Positions 49,531 through 62,866 of a DNA stretch of 64,000 nt are shown piece after piece; position 1 is the first letter of the stretch; each line of letters begins with the position of its first letter. The DNA is from Caprimulgus europaeus. Lineage: Eukaryota > Chordata > Aves > Caprimulgiformes > Caprimulgidae. The notes beneath the pieces were generated by a model. It had not been told where the DNA came from. It worked only from the letters and a program-made list of their open reading frames with translations, and searched no databases. Made by a program: the position numbers and the translations under genes. The stretch spans positions 1,054,001-1,118,000 of the forward strand of contig OU015539.1 of assembly GCA_907165065.1 (NCBI GenBank), given 5' to 3'.

Positions 49531-50324
49531 AAAAATGGGACTGCAAGCAGCAGAACTGGATTATTTTGTGGCTGGTCCTGCTTCTCCCATGAAGCTGAGC
49601 AGCAACCTCTGCCATCCTCATGGGGTCTGCTCCTCTGACAGCCACGGAGGGTTTGACCCGATGGGTTCCTCTAAAAACAGGAGCAGATCCCTAGGGTTTG
49701 TCTTTTAGACAGAGCTGATGAAGGAGGAACAGAAACCAGGGTGACCTTGGCTGCATCCCTGGTTCCTCCTGGTGTTTCTCATCTGGGGCCTGGGAGCAAG
49801 CTCTGACCTCCACGGGCCAAACTCAGCACCACTCACTGACTGGATTAACCTGGATTTCAGTCCCTTACAGAGTCAGGCCTGGGGCAGCGAGTGAAAGGGA
49901 GCCAGATATATTACATTAATACACAGAAACATTCCCAGCTACGATCATCAGCCATGGGACTGGAGGGATCAGATGGTGGACAGCAAACAGCAGCGCTGGG
50001 TTTATTAGAGCACATTCCCTTCTCTGGGTATCTCATGCTAATGCACACACAGATCTGGGAGATAGCAACAGTTTGAGGAGTGTAAGAGGAAACCAGCAGA
50101 CAGCTATTAACAGAGGGAAAATTCACAGGTACCCCAGCTCGGGCACAGGGACGGGTTTGATTACGCTCAGGGCGCTTGGCAGAACCCCAGGTTTCGATTC
50201 AAACATGTGTATGGATTGATATCTGCAGGTATGTGTGTGCAGGGACCTCAGCACCAACCACAGGAGAGATGGAAGAGGGAGAATTCAACATTCTAGCTAC
50301 AAAAATGCACTTCAAAGGGATTTC

Positions 50325-50385
50325 TGACAGTGTCTGTGTCTGGTTTTGCTAGGGCAGAGTTAATTTTACTCTTAGGACAGCTGTG
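50325..50385 (+). mobile_element. Possible fossil LTR scrap (avian ERV)
   Basis: gtgtctggttttgctaggg followed by cagagttaattttactctta resembles the start of a common avian endogenous-retrovirus LTR that begins near tgtcctggttttgctgggat. Only about 60 bp resemble it; the following sequence does not. It is a broken, old fragment at best. Confidence 0.3.
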
Positions 50386-51779
50386 TGCACGCGTGTGCGT
50401 GCGGCTGTGCCGGTGCTTCTCCTGGAGAGCCGGATCTCCACCAAACAGATCCCTCTGCGGGGCATGGAGCCTTGTTAGGATCAGTGAGAAAAGTCTGTGT
50501 GTGCTCCCAGCCCAGGGTGACACACAGGGAGCAAAACTCCACGAGTGTTTCCAACGGGAGAGATAACACCGGACACGCAGGGAACCTGGGGCAGAGCCCT
50601 GCAGCACAGCCAGGCTGCGGAGGGGAAACCCCAGGGGCCGAGGTGACTGCGCAGTGTTCCCCGGGATCACACATCTCAGCAGGAACTCAGTGAAGAGAAA
50701 CCTTTGGAGGCAGCCCCACAGCACACACCAAGCACACTCACAGGTCCCCTCGCAGGAAATCCCACTGCAAACACTGATAGGTTTCTTCCTTCGGGCCAGT
50801 GATGAGTATTTTCGAGCCATGCCTTTGAATTCTGACAGCCCTGTAATGAGACGGGGCGGGACCAGCCCAGGCAAAGCTCAACAGAGGCGCTGAGTGCCCA
50901 CAGCCAGGCACCCCCTGAGCTCTCCAAAAGTGAATTAAAACACCTTGAAGACTTTGTCTTGGCTTTCCTCCAACTCACCACTGGAGCAGAGGTGACTATC
51001 TTGGATGCCAACACAAAGTGTCTCCTCAGGTTTTATCATACTTTGTTTTCCCATCTTTTTTTTTATCCTCTTTTTTTTTTCCCCTGCAGTTCTGCTCTCA
51101 GAGCAGTGACTGCATCTCTCACATCTTCCCTCACATCATTTATAATTCTCATCTGAAAGAGGAGGGAAAAACCCCATGAACTGAGCCCGTCTCCCTCTCA
51201 CCCAGCGCTCGGCCACCGCAGGAAACTTTCCTCCGTTCACAGCTATCTCCCTTTGCTCTCTTGCCCTGTAAGGACGCTTTAACGGCTGCTACAGAGCTTC
51301 CAATTGCCACATAACAACAGATAACGGCACTACAGGCACGGGGAATGGCTCGGGACATCCACAGTCACGAGCACACGGCCACCGGGAGCCGGGTGTCCGT
51401 GACCGGCCCCGGCCAGCGCGCAGAGGCAAAGGCCACGTCGGTCCCGGTGCACCGCCAGCCAGGAGATGCTGTGCTGAAACACCACAAAACCGGGGTGTGC
51501 CTGGAAGGGACGGGCAAGAGGGGAGAGGTGCAAATAGGTTTCAGAAAGGCAGCCTGGGATGTGTCCTCTTCAGGCCAGGTCAGAGCTGTGGGAGGTGTTG
51601 GAGCCACGGGACAGAGAGCGGCAAGAAAAGCCCGTGGTGCTCACCCCACCGCTCTCATCTGCCCACGCTGCTGCTTGGAGACCCCAGGGCAGAGGTGGGA
51701 AGGGCACCACACACCCAGATAAATCATCTGACAGCGTGATTTCTAATCACTAACCCTGTCTCCTCTGCTTCTGCTGCAG

Positions 51780-51844
51780 GTGCCTGTCCTGGGAAGCGAC
51801 ATGAGTCTCAAGGGATCCCTCAGCAGCAACCCCAGCTCATCAAA
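51780..51844 (+). CDS. EPS8L2: EPS8L2 exon with start codon
   Basis: EPS8L2 is an EPS8-family actin regulator (PTB and SH3 domains, SAM-like C-terminus) acting in stereocilia and receptor-to-Rac signalling. The acceptor ttctgctgcag precedes 21 nt of 5' UTR and an ATG at 51801. Fourteen codons follow (MSLKGSLSSNPSSS), plus AA, then gtaagg. With the T of the next exon, AAT gives the Asn of NGSMGRADG, matching human NGSLGRSDG. The N-terminal 14 residues are not conserved with human. A second in-frame Met lies in the next exon. Confidence 0.85.
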
Positions 51845-53020
51845 GTAAGGATCTCTGTGGTGGGCTTCCTCCATCTCGTGGCTGGCACCACCTCTCCTTC
51901 CTACCACCCAGGGGGATGCTCCTAGTGGTCCCACTTCTCCTCCCTCCCCCAAGTCCCTGGTGTTTGTTTCACCCTTCCTGGGCACCTCACAAGCTGTGGC
52001 CATAGCCAGTGTCACTGCCTCACACCTCATTAGGTGCAGAGAGAGGAGAGGGACACCAGGAGCTCCTCCACCTGCGGCTTGGAGGCTACAGCAGTCCATG
52101 GCAGCTTCCTGACAGAGCCAGAGGCACCAGCTCTCTCCTTCCTGCAGGCTCCTGGTCTCTGGAGAGCAGGGTGTAGGTGTTTGAGCACCATGAACCACCA
52201 CCTGCCCTCAGGGAATATGGGAACAGGGCAGAAAGGAGCCACAAGCCACCCACTGGCACCGTGCAGGACGGTCCAACCACAGCACCTGAAATGCTGAGGT
52301 CCTGCTTTGATCCTCCCCAGCCAGGCCTGAACCACAGAAACCTCATCTCCTGGCTGTGTGCTCCCACACACAACCCAGGCATGGGAAAGGGGATGTAACC
52401 CCTGCTTAGAGACCTGGCACCCCAAAACTCAAGTGTTTACACACAGTTGCACCCTTCCACAATTTTACATGGGACACGTTCTACATCTGAGCACCTGCCT
52501 TCAAGGAGGAACATCTCAAAAGGGTCCATTAACAAGGGATCCTAATCCTGGCACTGACACTGCCTGAGGTTCAGGTGGACTCAGGTACAACGTGGAAGGG
52601 TCCCATTTACCTGCGCTGTTCCCTGTAACGACCCTGCTCATCACTCACTGGGAGCTGCTGTCCTTAGAACAGCCCCTCCAGAAGCAGTGTCCTTCCAGGG
52701 GACACTAGGTGTGACAGTAACTCGAGTGGGGACAGCCTCCATGGGCTCCTCTGTCTCCTCTTTCCAGCTGCTGGGTTCAGTGACAGGCGCCTGTGGTGTG
52801 GGTAACGGCTAGGGTTGCACCGGGAGCCACCGGCGCGGCCGGACAAGGAAACGCTCTGCCTGGTAATGCGGAGTCGGACCAGGTCTGATGGACGGGATGA
52901 GGAGGACAGGGCTGGTCCCTCTGGGGAGACCTGCAGGGCCTGTGCTGGTTGTCCTGTGAGCTGCAGATGCTAAAGAGCTTCAGGAGCTGATGGTTTATTT
53001 GTACCTTCCTTCTTTTACAG
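51845..53020 (+). other. EPS8L2: EPS8L2 intron 2
   Basis: A 1.2 kb intron with gtaagg...ttttacag ends. I see no repeats or genes in it. Confidence 0.7.
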
Positions 53021-53076
53021 TGGCAGCATGGGCAGAGCCGACGGAGCCTCCAAGCTGAGCGCAAAGGATCTGTACG
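53021..53076 (+). CDS. EPS8L2: EPS8L2 second coding exon
   Basis: T completes Asn, then GSMGRADGASKLSAKDLY plus one base, and TACG|gtgagt. This aligns with human EPS8L2 GSLGRSDGVAKMSPKDLF, the segment just before the PTB domain. Together with its place after TMEM80 this identifies the gene. The next exon (human begins EQRKKYSNSN) is not seen in the window. A CR1 copy begins only 31 bp after the donor. Confidence 0.88.
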
Positions 53077-53107
53077 GTGAGTGGTGTCCACAGACACAGC
53101 TCAGAGC

Positions 53108-53774
53108 CACAGAACGGCCTGGGCTGGAAAAGCCCTTTAAGCTCATGGGGTCCAACCATGAACCCAACACTGCCCAGTCCCCACTGACCCATGTCCCTCA
53201 GCACTGTGTCTACACGACTCTTCAATCCCTCCAGGGATGGGGACTCCACCACTGCCCTGGGCAACCCCTTCCAATGCCTCAGAACCCTTTCAGCAAAGAA
53301 ATTCTTCCTCACATCCCATCTCAACTGCCCTGGCCACAACTGGAGCCCATTTCCTCTTGTCCTGTCCCTTGGTCCTTGGTTGAACAGACCCACCCCCACC
53401 TCTCTCCACCCTCCTCCAAGGGACTTGGACAGAGCCAGAAGGTCTCCCCTCAGCCTCCTTTTCTCCAGGCTCAGCACCCCCAGTTCCCTCAGCCGGGAAC
53501 TCAGCACACTTGTGCTCCAGACCCTTCCCCAGCTCCATTCCTTTCTCTGGACACGCTCCAGCACCTCCAGGTCCTTCTGGGACTCAGGGGCCCATCACTG
53601 AACCCAGCACTCGAGCTGCAGCCTCACCAGTGCCCAGTGCAGGGGGAAGAGAACTTCCCTGCTCCTACTGGCCACACTGGTGCTGATCCAGGCCAGGATG
53701 CCCTTGGCCTTCTTGGCCACTGGCTATCAATCCATACCCTTCTGCTGAGCAGTCTCCAGCTGCTCCTCCCCAGG
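53108..53774 (-). mobile_element. CR1 LINE, 3' part with RT C-terminal coding
   Basis: About 670 bp, minus strand, same subfamily as 25570. The frame encodes WSTSVLSSRLRELGVLSLEK, LFNQGPRDRTRGNGLQLW and KNFFAERVLRHWKGLPRAV. The 5' end carries a rearranged or deleted stretch near 53720-53760, after which the matching ctcctccccagg resumes. It lies just past the EPS8L2 exon donor at 53077. Confidence 0.93.
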
Positions 53775-56700
53775 ATCTCCCCCAGTCTAAGGTTTCCTAC
53801 AGCAAAAGCACCTCTGGAGATCTGGCCGCAGCTGTTGAGGAGTTTCAGGCTGGAACTCGATCAAAGCCACGTGAACCCAGATCTCCCTGCGTAACAGCCT
53901 GACCCGACACGCAGCAGAAATGCACCTTCCCCCTGTGCCACCACCTCCCTGCAGGCCTCAGCCGTGATTTGGTGAGAACAGCCAAGCCAGGCAGTAACGC
54001 TTTCCCTCACCCCCACCCTGATCCTCCCCAGCTGTGATAGCGAGATAACCTGATAAAGGGCCTAACAAAAGCCCGAGTGTCCTCAGCAGGTTAATGATTA
54101 TCCTCCCTAACCACCCAGTGAACCATGAAAGCTCCAGCGCCCTTTGGCTCTGGGGAAGCAGAGGGAAGGGGCAGGATGGGTGCTGTGCAGAGCCTGATCT
54201 GCAGCTCCTTTATAAACACCGCAGTGAGTCACTGGGTGAGGAGCTGGAGAGAACACTGAGGTATCAAACCCCAGTCACTTCTGATCATAGCAGCTCTTCT
54301 AATGTATCCCAGGTGAAGGCTCAGCCTGTGGGGTAGGCAGGACAAGCAGAAAGTCGTGTGAGAAGTCAGCTCCCTCAGTCCCTGCTTGGATAAGGAGACG
54401 GGGGTTTGTCTGGGGGAACACGAGCAGCTTTTGGGGGGTCAGAGCTTGCAAACTCCCACCCGAGCGCCGTCGATTCTCCTGGCTGATGCTTTCACTGGGT
54501 GTGAACAGGCTGTGTGTGCCCCTTGTTGGAGAGCTGATGCTGGATCAGAAATCTCCCTTGGCAGCTGGGAGCTCCATCAGGGGGGTTGGCTTGTCCCTGG
54601 GAAGTGACTTTGGCTGCTGAACGGTTTTGGCTGAAGGTTTATCAGCGTGGAGTGGCCCGGAGCAGTGTCCCACGAGTGACCTACCTTGCCTGGGGAGAAG
54701 TTGGGGGCTTGTACTTAGTGGATAAAAAGTGAAATATGGGGATAAAGGTAGAACAGAAATGTGGTGTCACTGGCCAGGACTGCTCGTGGCCTGGATGGTG
54801 CAGGACAGGCAGGTGCCAAGTGGGGCTCTGAACTGTGTCAGTCACTTGTCTGGGGATGAAGGGACACGTGATAAGCTTAGAAAGAAGGATGAGACGTGGA
54901 AATGTTTGGGTGCTGCCCCACTTTGCACACAGGACTGCTAATTCAGACAAGCTCCTCCTACCTCTACCAGCATCATTTCTCTGCTGTGCCCTGAAAGCTC
55001 CTGCAGATCTGATCAAGGGCAGAAAAACTCCAGTTGCAAGGTAAATAGAGAGATGTAGAGAGAGGGGTAGAAATGAAACCAAGAGCCGACAACTGCACTG
55101 GAAACATGGGATGGGCGCAGTCACCACCGCCGGGGTTTCAGGGTGGGATGTAACCGTGAGCACGAGGCTGACTTGGTGCCTCCACCACAAAAGCTGGCGA
55201 AGGGGAAGGCTGACAAACTGCCTCTAAAACAAACACAGTTTCTCAAATAAGTCATTTTCAACACTTGAGTTATATATTTTAAATTCTTTTTGTAGCATTA
55301 GCACAGGGAATTCTGCAAAGCAACTGGCTTAAAGCCCCGAGATGTGTTCCCCCAGCTCTGTCCCTGCCAGAGTGGGATACACTTCTGGGTGCTCAGTCAT
55401 CCTCAGTGGAGATTCCTGGCTGTCACTGGAGCAGGATACTCATCCTTTCCTCCCCCTTAGTAAGACAGCAGCACATTTGCTCAGCTCCACGTTCTGAGTC
55501 TGTGGTTGCCTGTGCAGAGCGAGCCCCGGCCCCGCCGGCAGCGGGGGGAACGGCTGGCACCGATCAAGTTGCCGCCTTCCTCAACGCCCAGCAGCCAGCT
55601 GAATAAATGTTAATGCATACCATGAATAAATCAAGCTGCTTCTCCGCTTACCGGCATCTGCTCTGAACCCAGATGAAAGCCTGTGGGGGGAAAACCAGCG
55701 TGGCTGTGGCAGAAGCCAAGGGAAGGGCTGGAAGGAAGCGTTTCTGCACAGTGCTCCCCACAGCGGGCTCCTGCCACCCCCTTCTGTGGTGACACCAGGG
55801 TGGCCTTCTGCAGGAGTTCATGTAAGCTGCTCTCAGGGTGATCAGGCAGCGCTGTCCCTCAGGAGGGATTAGGCAGTGTGAGCAGGAGGAGCTGAGGGCA
55901 GTTGAACCGTTACAGTGGGTTTCTCGTGGGGCTGTAGGAAGGAAATGGCTCTGCAGCAGCGGTCAGAGCTGCCTGTCCCTGTCCCTGCGGTGCTCAGCCA
56001 CTTCCCAGCACCCCTGGCCAACTCCTTGGGTGTCTTTGTCTCTCACTCTGAGCACTGGGGCACAGAAAGGCCCAGCAGATCTAAAACCAGGCTGGACCCC
56101 AGCAGGGCCACCAAGCAGAGGACGGGGACGTGGAGGGGAACCGCAGAGGTGTGAGGCAGCAGCCTGGCAGGAGGGGAGGGCAGCGCTCGTCCTGCATCCA
56201 GGCCTGTGAGATCCAACCAGCTGGCTCCAACCTGCCCATCCCATCCTTGACACACTCATTTCTGGCAAAGAACAAAACTTGTTGGGATACAGGGCTGGAA
56301 AAGGGATTTTGGAGCAAGAGAACCTGTCTGTAGCACGAGTTAGGCGGCAGAAACACGGTGCTGCAGAGCAGCAGCCTGCGAGGCGCGATCACTTGACACT
56401 GCCCGGCCCCCGTAACCCAAGAAAGGCTTCGGCGCGGTAACAGGACCCGGGACAGTGACACAAAGAGAAGAGCCATCCCTGCCTGCCCAGCGTGGCCCCC
56501 ACAGGTATCATCTGCCTGGGCAGCCACGGGGAGAGGAGACTCCACCGGTGCTGGCTTGGCAGAGGACACTGATGGCGAAGGAGTAAATTATGTTTAATGG
56601 TCACAGACCAACCCCTGGGAGTCCCCACAAACCTCCCCTGTCCCCCAGTGGGGCCTCCAACCCCTCAGACTGTCATTCCTTGCCACCAGCTCTCCCTGGG

Positions 56701-56889
56701 TGAGCACAGTGTGAAGCGGGGCTTTGGGATGGCTGCTGGGAGACACCCATGGCAGACAGGGCTTGTGCCAACTCGAGTTGTCCCAAAAGCAGAAAGACAG
56801 GAACCCTGACTGGAGACGGCCTTGCTTTCCCTAGAGCTGCACTGTAAACGTGCATTTACTACAGATGGCTTGCTAGAACGACAACAAAA

Positions 56890-56955
56890 GGGTTGTTATT
56901 TACCAATAGTTATTAGTTATTGACTATTATTAGTTATTAGCAATTAGTTATTGCC
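56890..56955. repeat. AT-rich simple repeat (agttatt-like)
   Basis: Imperfect copies of gttatt/attagttatt in a run of about 65 bp. Intronic in EPS8L2; no function is suggested. Confidence 0.7.
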
Positions 56956-58631
56956 TGCCCCAACCATGAGCTTGTGGATTATTTCAGCTGCAGGCCACGT
57001 GGCAGTCACAGTTATCGATGGGAGCACTGAGGTGCTGTTCCTTCCTCACAGCCCTCCAGAAGAGGGTTTGTACTCAGATTTAACACGCACTGGTACTGGC
57101 TGCAAGACACAACAACTCTGGCAGGAGGTGGGGGCTGCAAACAGAGCTTGTTCAGCCACACAGCTGGGTGGAGAGGACCATGACCTGCCCAAAGCCACGG
57201 GGCTGTGGACAGCATCTGAGCGGTGCCACTCACCGCTGTGGCCCTCAGATGCAGACATGGCCTCTGTGGCGCGGTTCTCCCCCGTGCTGCTGCTGTTTCC
57301 GTCCCCAGCTCACTGCAAGGAAGCCCTGGGCAGTGCTGATCACAGCTCTGAGATTCACTCCCCATCTCCTCCGCTCCCAGCCTTGAATGACTCCCTTGTC
57401 CTCCCCCACTGCTCCCTCGGTGCCATTTCAGCTTCTTTCTTCACGTTCCCTTTCCCACCCGAGATTGCAGCTTCAGATTACCCCGGCTCCCCCCCGGCTG
57501 CCTTCTGGGTGAGCCTCCTCCTCACAGCCCCGGACATTGAATACTGCAACGGGAAACAGGGCTGGAAGGAAAACAGGGAGGCAGCATTGCTGTGGGGTCC
57601 TGCGGATCAAAACCCACTGGTGGGTGAGACAGGGAGCGTGTAGGCTCAGCTCGGCTCAGCCCAGTCCTTACTGGAGCTACTGGGAGGAGCTGGCTCTGCT
57701 GTGGGTGCTGCTGGTGGGACATCCCAGCTGGCTGGGCTCAGCCTCTGTGTCACAGGGCCTTTGGGACAGCAGTGACAAGGGGCTGCAGGGAGGGATCTGC
57801 CTCCTCTGATGCCACCGTGCCCACTTGGCATCTCCAGTGGCACTTTTTCTTTTGCCACTTCAAGAGTGCTGAGCACAAGTTCTCTCCTTGCCTGGGGTAA
57901 CTGCTCAGAGCTCACTCAGAGGAAGGTTTTCTTAAGTGGCAATGGTTGTTGGATATGCCCAAGTGCCTTGGGAACAAAACCTGTGTTAGTCAATAACAAC
58001 AACCCAAAACAGGGAAATTTTTCATTAGGATTTTTTTTGTCCTCAGGTAAAACAAACTCATCAGTTTAATTCAATCAATGTTCCTCCAGTCTCACTAAAT
58101 GCATTCTGAATTTCAAAAAAATATCATTAGCAGCAATGGGAAGGTCAGGAAACACCACTTTGGGGTTGTTTGGTGAAAAATAATTTGGCATATTTCTTCC
58201 AGCCCTGGTTCTAAAGGCAAAAAGGATCACCTCTACCCAGGAGCTTCCCCTGCAGCTCCTCAAAACCCTGGTGATCTCTGGCAGAGCGGCCCCGGGGGCC
58301 TGCCCAGCAGACAGTGTCCCACTGTCCACCCCGCCCTGGCACGCAGACACACACTCAGTGTGTCCTGATGTCCTCGGGCCTTGCGCAACCGGGGAGGTGG
58401 GGCAGGATTTTATTTGCTTTTCTAGAGTGGGTTGTGTCTTCAGCTAATAAAACAGGAATGTGAGCACTTGGGGCTGAGCTAGTGGCAAATATTAAGCGTG
58501 TTGAGAAGGAATTCAGCCCTGTGACACCCACTAGCAGCTGCTGACACACAGCTCCCTGCTGCCACAGACCATTCACAGCCCTGGCTGCCCCCAGCCTCCA
58601 TAAGAGCCTTTCCATTCACTTCTAGAGTGCC

Positions 58632-59036
58632 CACAGAATCCCAGAGTGGTGGGGCTGGAAGGGACCTCAGGAGATCATCCAGTCCAACCCCCCTGCCAGA
58701 GCAGGTTCCCTACACCAGGTTGCACAGGAAAGTGTCCAGGTGGGTTTGAACATCTCCAGAGAAGGAGACTCCACAGCCTCTCTGGGCAGCCTGGCCCAGG
58801 GCTCTGCCACCCTCACAGGGAAGAAACTTTTCCTTGTGTTTAAGCAGAACCTCCTGTGTTCCAGCTTGTGCCCGTTGCCCCTTGTCCTATCTCTGGCCAC
58901 CACTGAAGAGTCTGGCCCCATCCTCTTGACACCCTTTAGATATTGATAAGCATTGATAAGGTCCCTCTCAGTCTGCTCTTCTCCAGGCTGAACAGACCCA
59001 GCTCCCTCAGTCTTTCCTCATAAGACACTCCAGCCC
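58632..59036 (-). mobile_element. CR1 LINE 3' fragment
   Basis: About 400 bp, minus strand. Two frames give SYEERLRELGLFSLEKSRLR and DRTRGNGHKLEHRRFCLNTR, then RLPREAVESPSLEMFKPTW, which are CR1 ORF2 C-terminal motifs; the frame is broken between them. The tail is gatctcctgaggtcccttcc on the element strand. Same subfamily as 38255 and 62607. Confidence 0.93.
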
Positions 59037-62000
59037 CGTACGTGCCACCCATGAGTGACAGCTGCCCCATGCACAAGCTCCCAACGTCACAGCCATTGAC
59101 AGAGACAAACTCTGGCAGTTCAGACAGCACCATGGAGCTAACAGGAAAACCTGGGAGCTCAATATTCATAAGAAGCTGCAAAAATGCTCCCAAAACAGAG
59201 CTCTCCTGGCCAGCCACAGGGACCCCCAAGCAGAGAAGCCTCTGCAGCACCAAGGCACGGCCACGCAGGTGGGAGCTGGGACGCAGCAGTGCCCCAAACC
59301 AGATCCTTGACTAACCCTGCACTACCTGGAGCATCCTCCCACTCGGGGAGGAAGCAGGAGCCCGTGGGATGGTGTCCTGGTTTTGCTGTGCCACTGCAGA
59401 TGTGCAGTCAGGCTGCCAGATCAGATCTGGCCCCGCGCTCACGTCCCGGGGACGGATGCGATTTCGTCAGGTGGCTTTATGACATGGGCTGGCAAATCTG
59501 CACCGGTGCCACCAGCACTGAGAGGCATTTGCTGCCCTGCTTCTCCCCTGGAAGGCTGTGTCCTGACCTGCTGATCTGGCACAAACACTCGCACATGCTA
59601 CACTGCCAGGTTACTATAAACAGTGTGTGTGCTGCTAGATAACGTATAGATAATATAAAAAACTTGGCAAGCTCCAGAAGGCAACAGCCAGGACTTCCCT
59701 GAGGCTGTTCTAAGGGATGTGGAGGCCAGGGAGGTCACTGGTGTGATGCAGGAATCAAGGAGAGGTCCTTGGTCTGGGACTGCTGATGAAAACACACCCA
59801 GTGTGATGGGTCTTTGCTTCACACACACCTTGTCCACCCCCCACATTTTCTGCTGTGCCTTCTGCCCAGCAACGGCTGGAAACAAACGGGGAGAGATGGA
59901 TGGGGAGGATCAGGGAGGATCCTGTGTGATAAAACTTGCTAATTAATCAGAGAAGGATGTGCATGGAGGGGAGGCTGGGGCTGTGGAACTGGGTGTTTGT
60001 TGGAGAGGCACCTATTTACCCCATAGGGACTTGGGCCCAGCAGCAGTTTTGGTTTAGAGCAGTTTAGAATGTAAACGGAAAGTGATGGTACCTGGGGACT
60101 GAGCTTTGGGATCCAGCCCTGGTGCAGCTCAGTGTGGCACCACAGGTGCTTCCCCCTGCCAGCAGCAGGAAAGAAGGGCTCAAATTCCCCCCAAACACCG
60201 GGCACACAGTGTCACAGCAGTCCCCAGACTGTTCTGCCCTCTTGCAGACACGTAAAAAAATACAGAAAGATAAAAAAACCCCTGCTCTAAGCCACTAACA
60301 ACCTGGGGAAAGCGGAGTGTGGTGGGAGCACGCCCCATCCAGCCTGTTTGCCCCCTATGCAGAAGGTTTGCCCCTTTGCAGCCCATCCAAACAGCCCTCC
60401 ACTGCTACAGCCTCTGAAGGGCACAGCAGAAGGTGAAATTCAGTTCAGCAGAGGTGCAGATGGTGCCTGAGCTCTGCCAGCAGCTGCCATCTGATTTTGT
60501 GAGAGTCATCACTATATTCCTGTCACAGTTGTTTATTGTGTGGGGATTATGCAAATTCTCCGCCTCCCAGGGCCAGGGTTTGGGCTGGATCATGTGTTGG
60601 GGTGCTCAGGTCTCTCTCTAAAGTCGCTGTAGAAATGCAAAGTGGCCTGGCAGGAGAGGTGTCAGATAAGCCGGGAGGAAACGAGCTGCTGCTAACGGGC
60701 CAGGTTCATTCATACCCAATTAAGCAGCAGAGGACGGGGCTGTGCACAAGGGCAGTGTGGGAGCCACCAGGACAAGCGACCTGGCTCCTGAGGTCTATCC
60801 TGACCAAGGGAGTTCACCTGCCCAAGGTAAAGGATCCCCCTGGATCCACAAACAGGCACAGATCTCCCTGCAGACATCATCCTGTGTGGGGCAGATTTGG
60901 ATCAGCCCAGCACAAACCCAGCCAGATTTAAGCTACAGCCAATAACGATGCACCCACAGAAAGCTCTGCAGTGTTCACCACACTGCTCTGAAGGAAACCA
61001 ACAAAAAACTCTTTATAAAAAACCCACAAAAACCCCACCAACAAACCAAAACCATCCACACTTCTGAGATAGATGTGGCCTAAGTGACTATTTTGTGGTG
61101 CACAGCCTGGATCTCGACTTCTTCCCGTGTTTAAATCAAAACTAACTGCTGGGAGAGGAGATGGGGGTGTTCTGGCACCCTCTCTCCCCGCACAGCCCGC
61201 CTGCTTCCAGGCCCTGTGGTTCTATTTGCAGATGCCAGGAGGAAACACAAAAATAAAAGTTTCCATGGGTGTGGGAGCCAGGTAGAAGCCAAGGAGACAG
61301 AAGGGATTTCAGAAGGAACAAGCTGACTTCTTAAAAGGGACAGGAAAAAGAACATGCAGAAACACCCCCTTCCTCTCCCTGGGCAGCTTCGGGGACATCA
61401 CTGGAGCGGCATCCTGAGATAGGACAGAGGCACTTTGTTCCAGTTCTTGGACTTCTAGAGATAATGCAGAAGTGTCCCCAGGGAGAACCAACAGCTGGAT
61501 TTTCTGTCACTGGAAAAGGCTGCAAATGGCTGAAGGGGCCTCTGAGTGAGCTCAACCCCGGGAGCAGGTGATGGAAGCAGGGGCTCTGCAGAACTCTGAG
61601 GTTTCAACAGGTCCCCAAGATTTCCAAGGGCTTCTCCAAACATTTTCTCAGAGGAGTACGCTGAGATCTCCCCCAACCATGACTTGTGCAGCTTCTTTGA
61701 GCTTGGAGGATGGGGAAAAGGCAGCAGGGGCACCCCAGAAAGTCTGTAGGCAACCAGCTGCAGGCCCTGACCAGCGCTACAGCGCCATGGGCTGTTCTCC
61801 TACCAGGAAACCAGCCTGGTTCTCCCACCACAGTCAGCTCACAGGCTGTTCTCCTGCCAGAAACACAGTCCTAGGCCAGCCCCCCGCTGCAAACCCCGGC
61901 CCCCCAGTACCCCGTCCCCTCCTTAGCACTACCAGCTCCTGATGCAGCTCTGCACCCTTCCCTTCAGGGACTGGGACATTTTCCTGGCCTGATGTAGAAC

Positions 62001-62606
62001 CCTTTGTTTGCAGACTGACTGCTTCAGCCCCTTCCACTCCTGTTTGTACAGGAGAAGCCAGGATGTCTCATAATCCAGATCAGTCTCCATCCCACCCAGA
62101 GCAGTGTTCTCATTTCCATCAGTGTCATCTATTTCCATGAGAAACACTCAGTGAGGAAATTGAGGTTACAGAGAGAGAAAAAAATAGTGACACCAGAAAC
62201 AAATCCCTGGGTGTGTGCTGTGTGCCCTGCCCCAGACCCTGCCCCACATCTGAAGTGGGGCAGGCAGCAAGCAAACAGCACACAGCCATCACCACTGACC
62301 CCCCACTGCCAGCCCAGGGCGGGGAGTGGCCACGCTGCAATATTAATTAATTACTCAAGGTCACTCTGGAAGCTGAGGGCCAGGCTGGGGCTGTGCTGGG
62401 TGTCACAGGTCCTTCCCCACACACTGTCCTTGCTCCACCTCTGACTGGGGGCTGGTGTGATGGAAAAGGCACCAGCTCAGAGACCTGCAGCCTGTGCTGA
62501 TGCCTCTGCCAGCGTGCCCACCCCACCACTGCTGCTTGGGAACAGCAGCCACTCCAGGGCTGCCAGGAATCACCCACAGAGGCAGAGCACACCGCTCTGT
62601 TGCACT

Positions 62607-62866
62607 GAATCCCAGACTGGTGGGGCTGGCAGGGACCTCAGGAGATCATCCAGTCCAACCCCCCTGCCAAAGCAGGTTCCCCACAGCAGGTTGCACAGGA
62701 AAGTGTCCAGGTGGGTTTGAACATCTCCAGAGATGGAGACTCCACACCCTCTCTGGGCAGCCTGTCCCAGGGCTCCGGCACCCTCACAGGGAAGAAGTTT
62801 TTCCTTCAGTTTGTGTGGAACTTCTGGTGTCCCAGTTTGTGCCCATTGCCCCTCGTCCTGTCACAG
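62607..62866 (-). mobile_element. CR1 LINE 3' fragment
   Basis: About 260 bp, minus strand, starting at the tail (tgaatcccagactggtgggg) and ending near ccctcgtcctgtcacagg. It closely resembles the copy at 58632 over its length. Confidence 0.92.

Larger units (their letters stand above)
31444..51779 (+). other. EPS8L2: EPS8L2 intron 1 (if the first exon is at about 31.4 kb)
   Basis: About 20 kb without any exon I can identify on either strand. It contains CR1 fragments at 35360, 38255, 40225, 47322 and 49272, a 57-bp tandem duplication at 39447 and a faint LTR-like scrap at 50325. Open frames such as 34364-35137 (257 codons) carry no recognisable motif and are judged chance. Confidence 0.6.

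Noticed and set aside
56951-57643. 230-codon open frame on plus strand
   Set aside because: No recognisable domain, no splice signals tied to EPS8L2, composition typical of GC-rich intron; probably chance.
59369-59392. tgtcctggttttgctgtgcc, like the start of an avian LTR
   Set aside because: The similarity ends after about 20 bp, too short to support an element.
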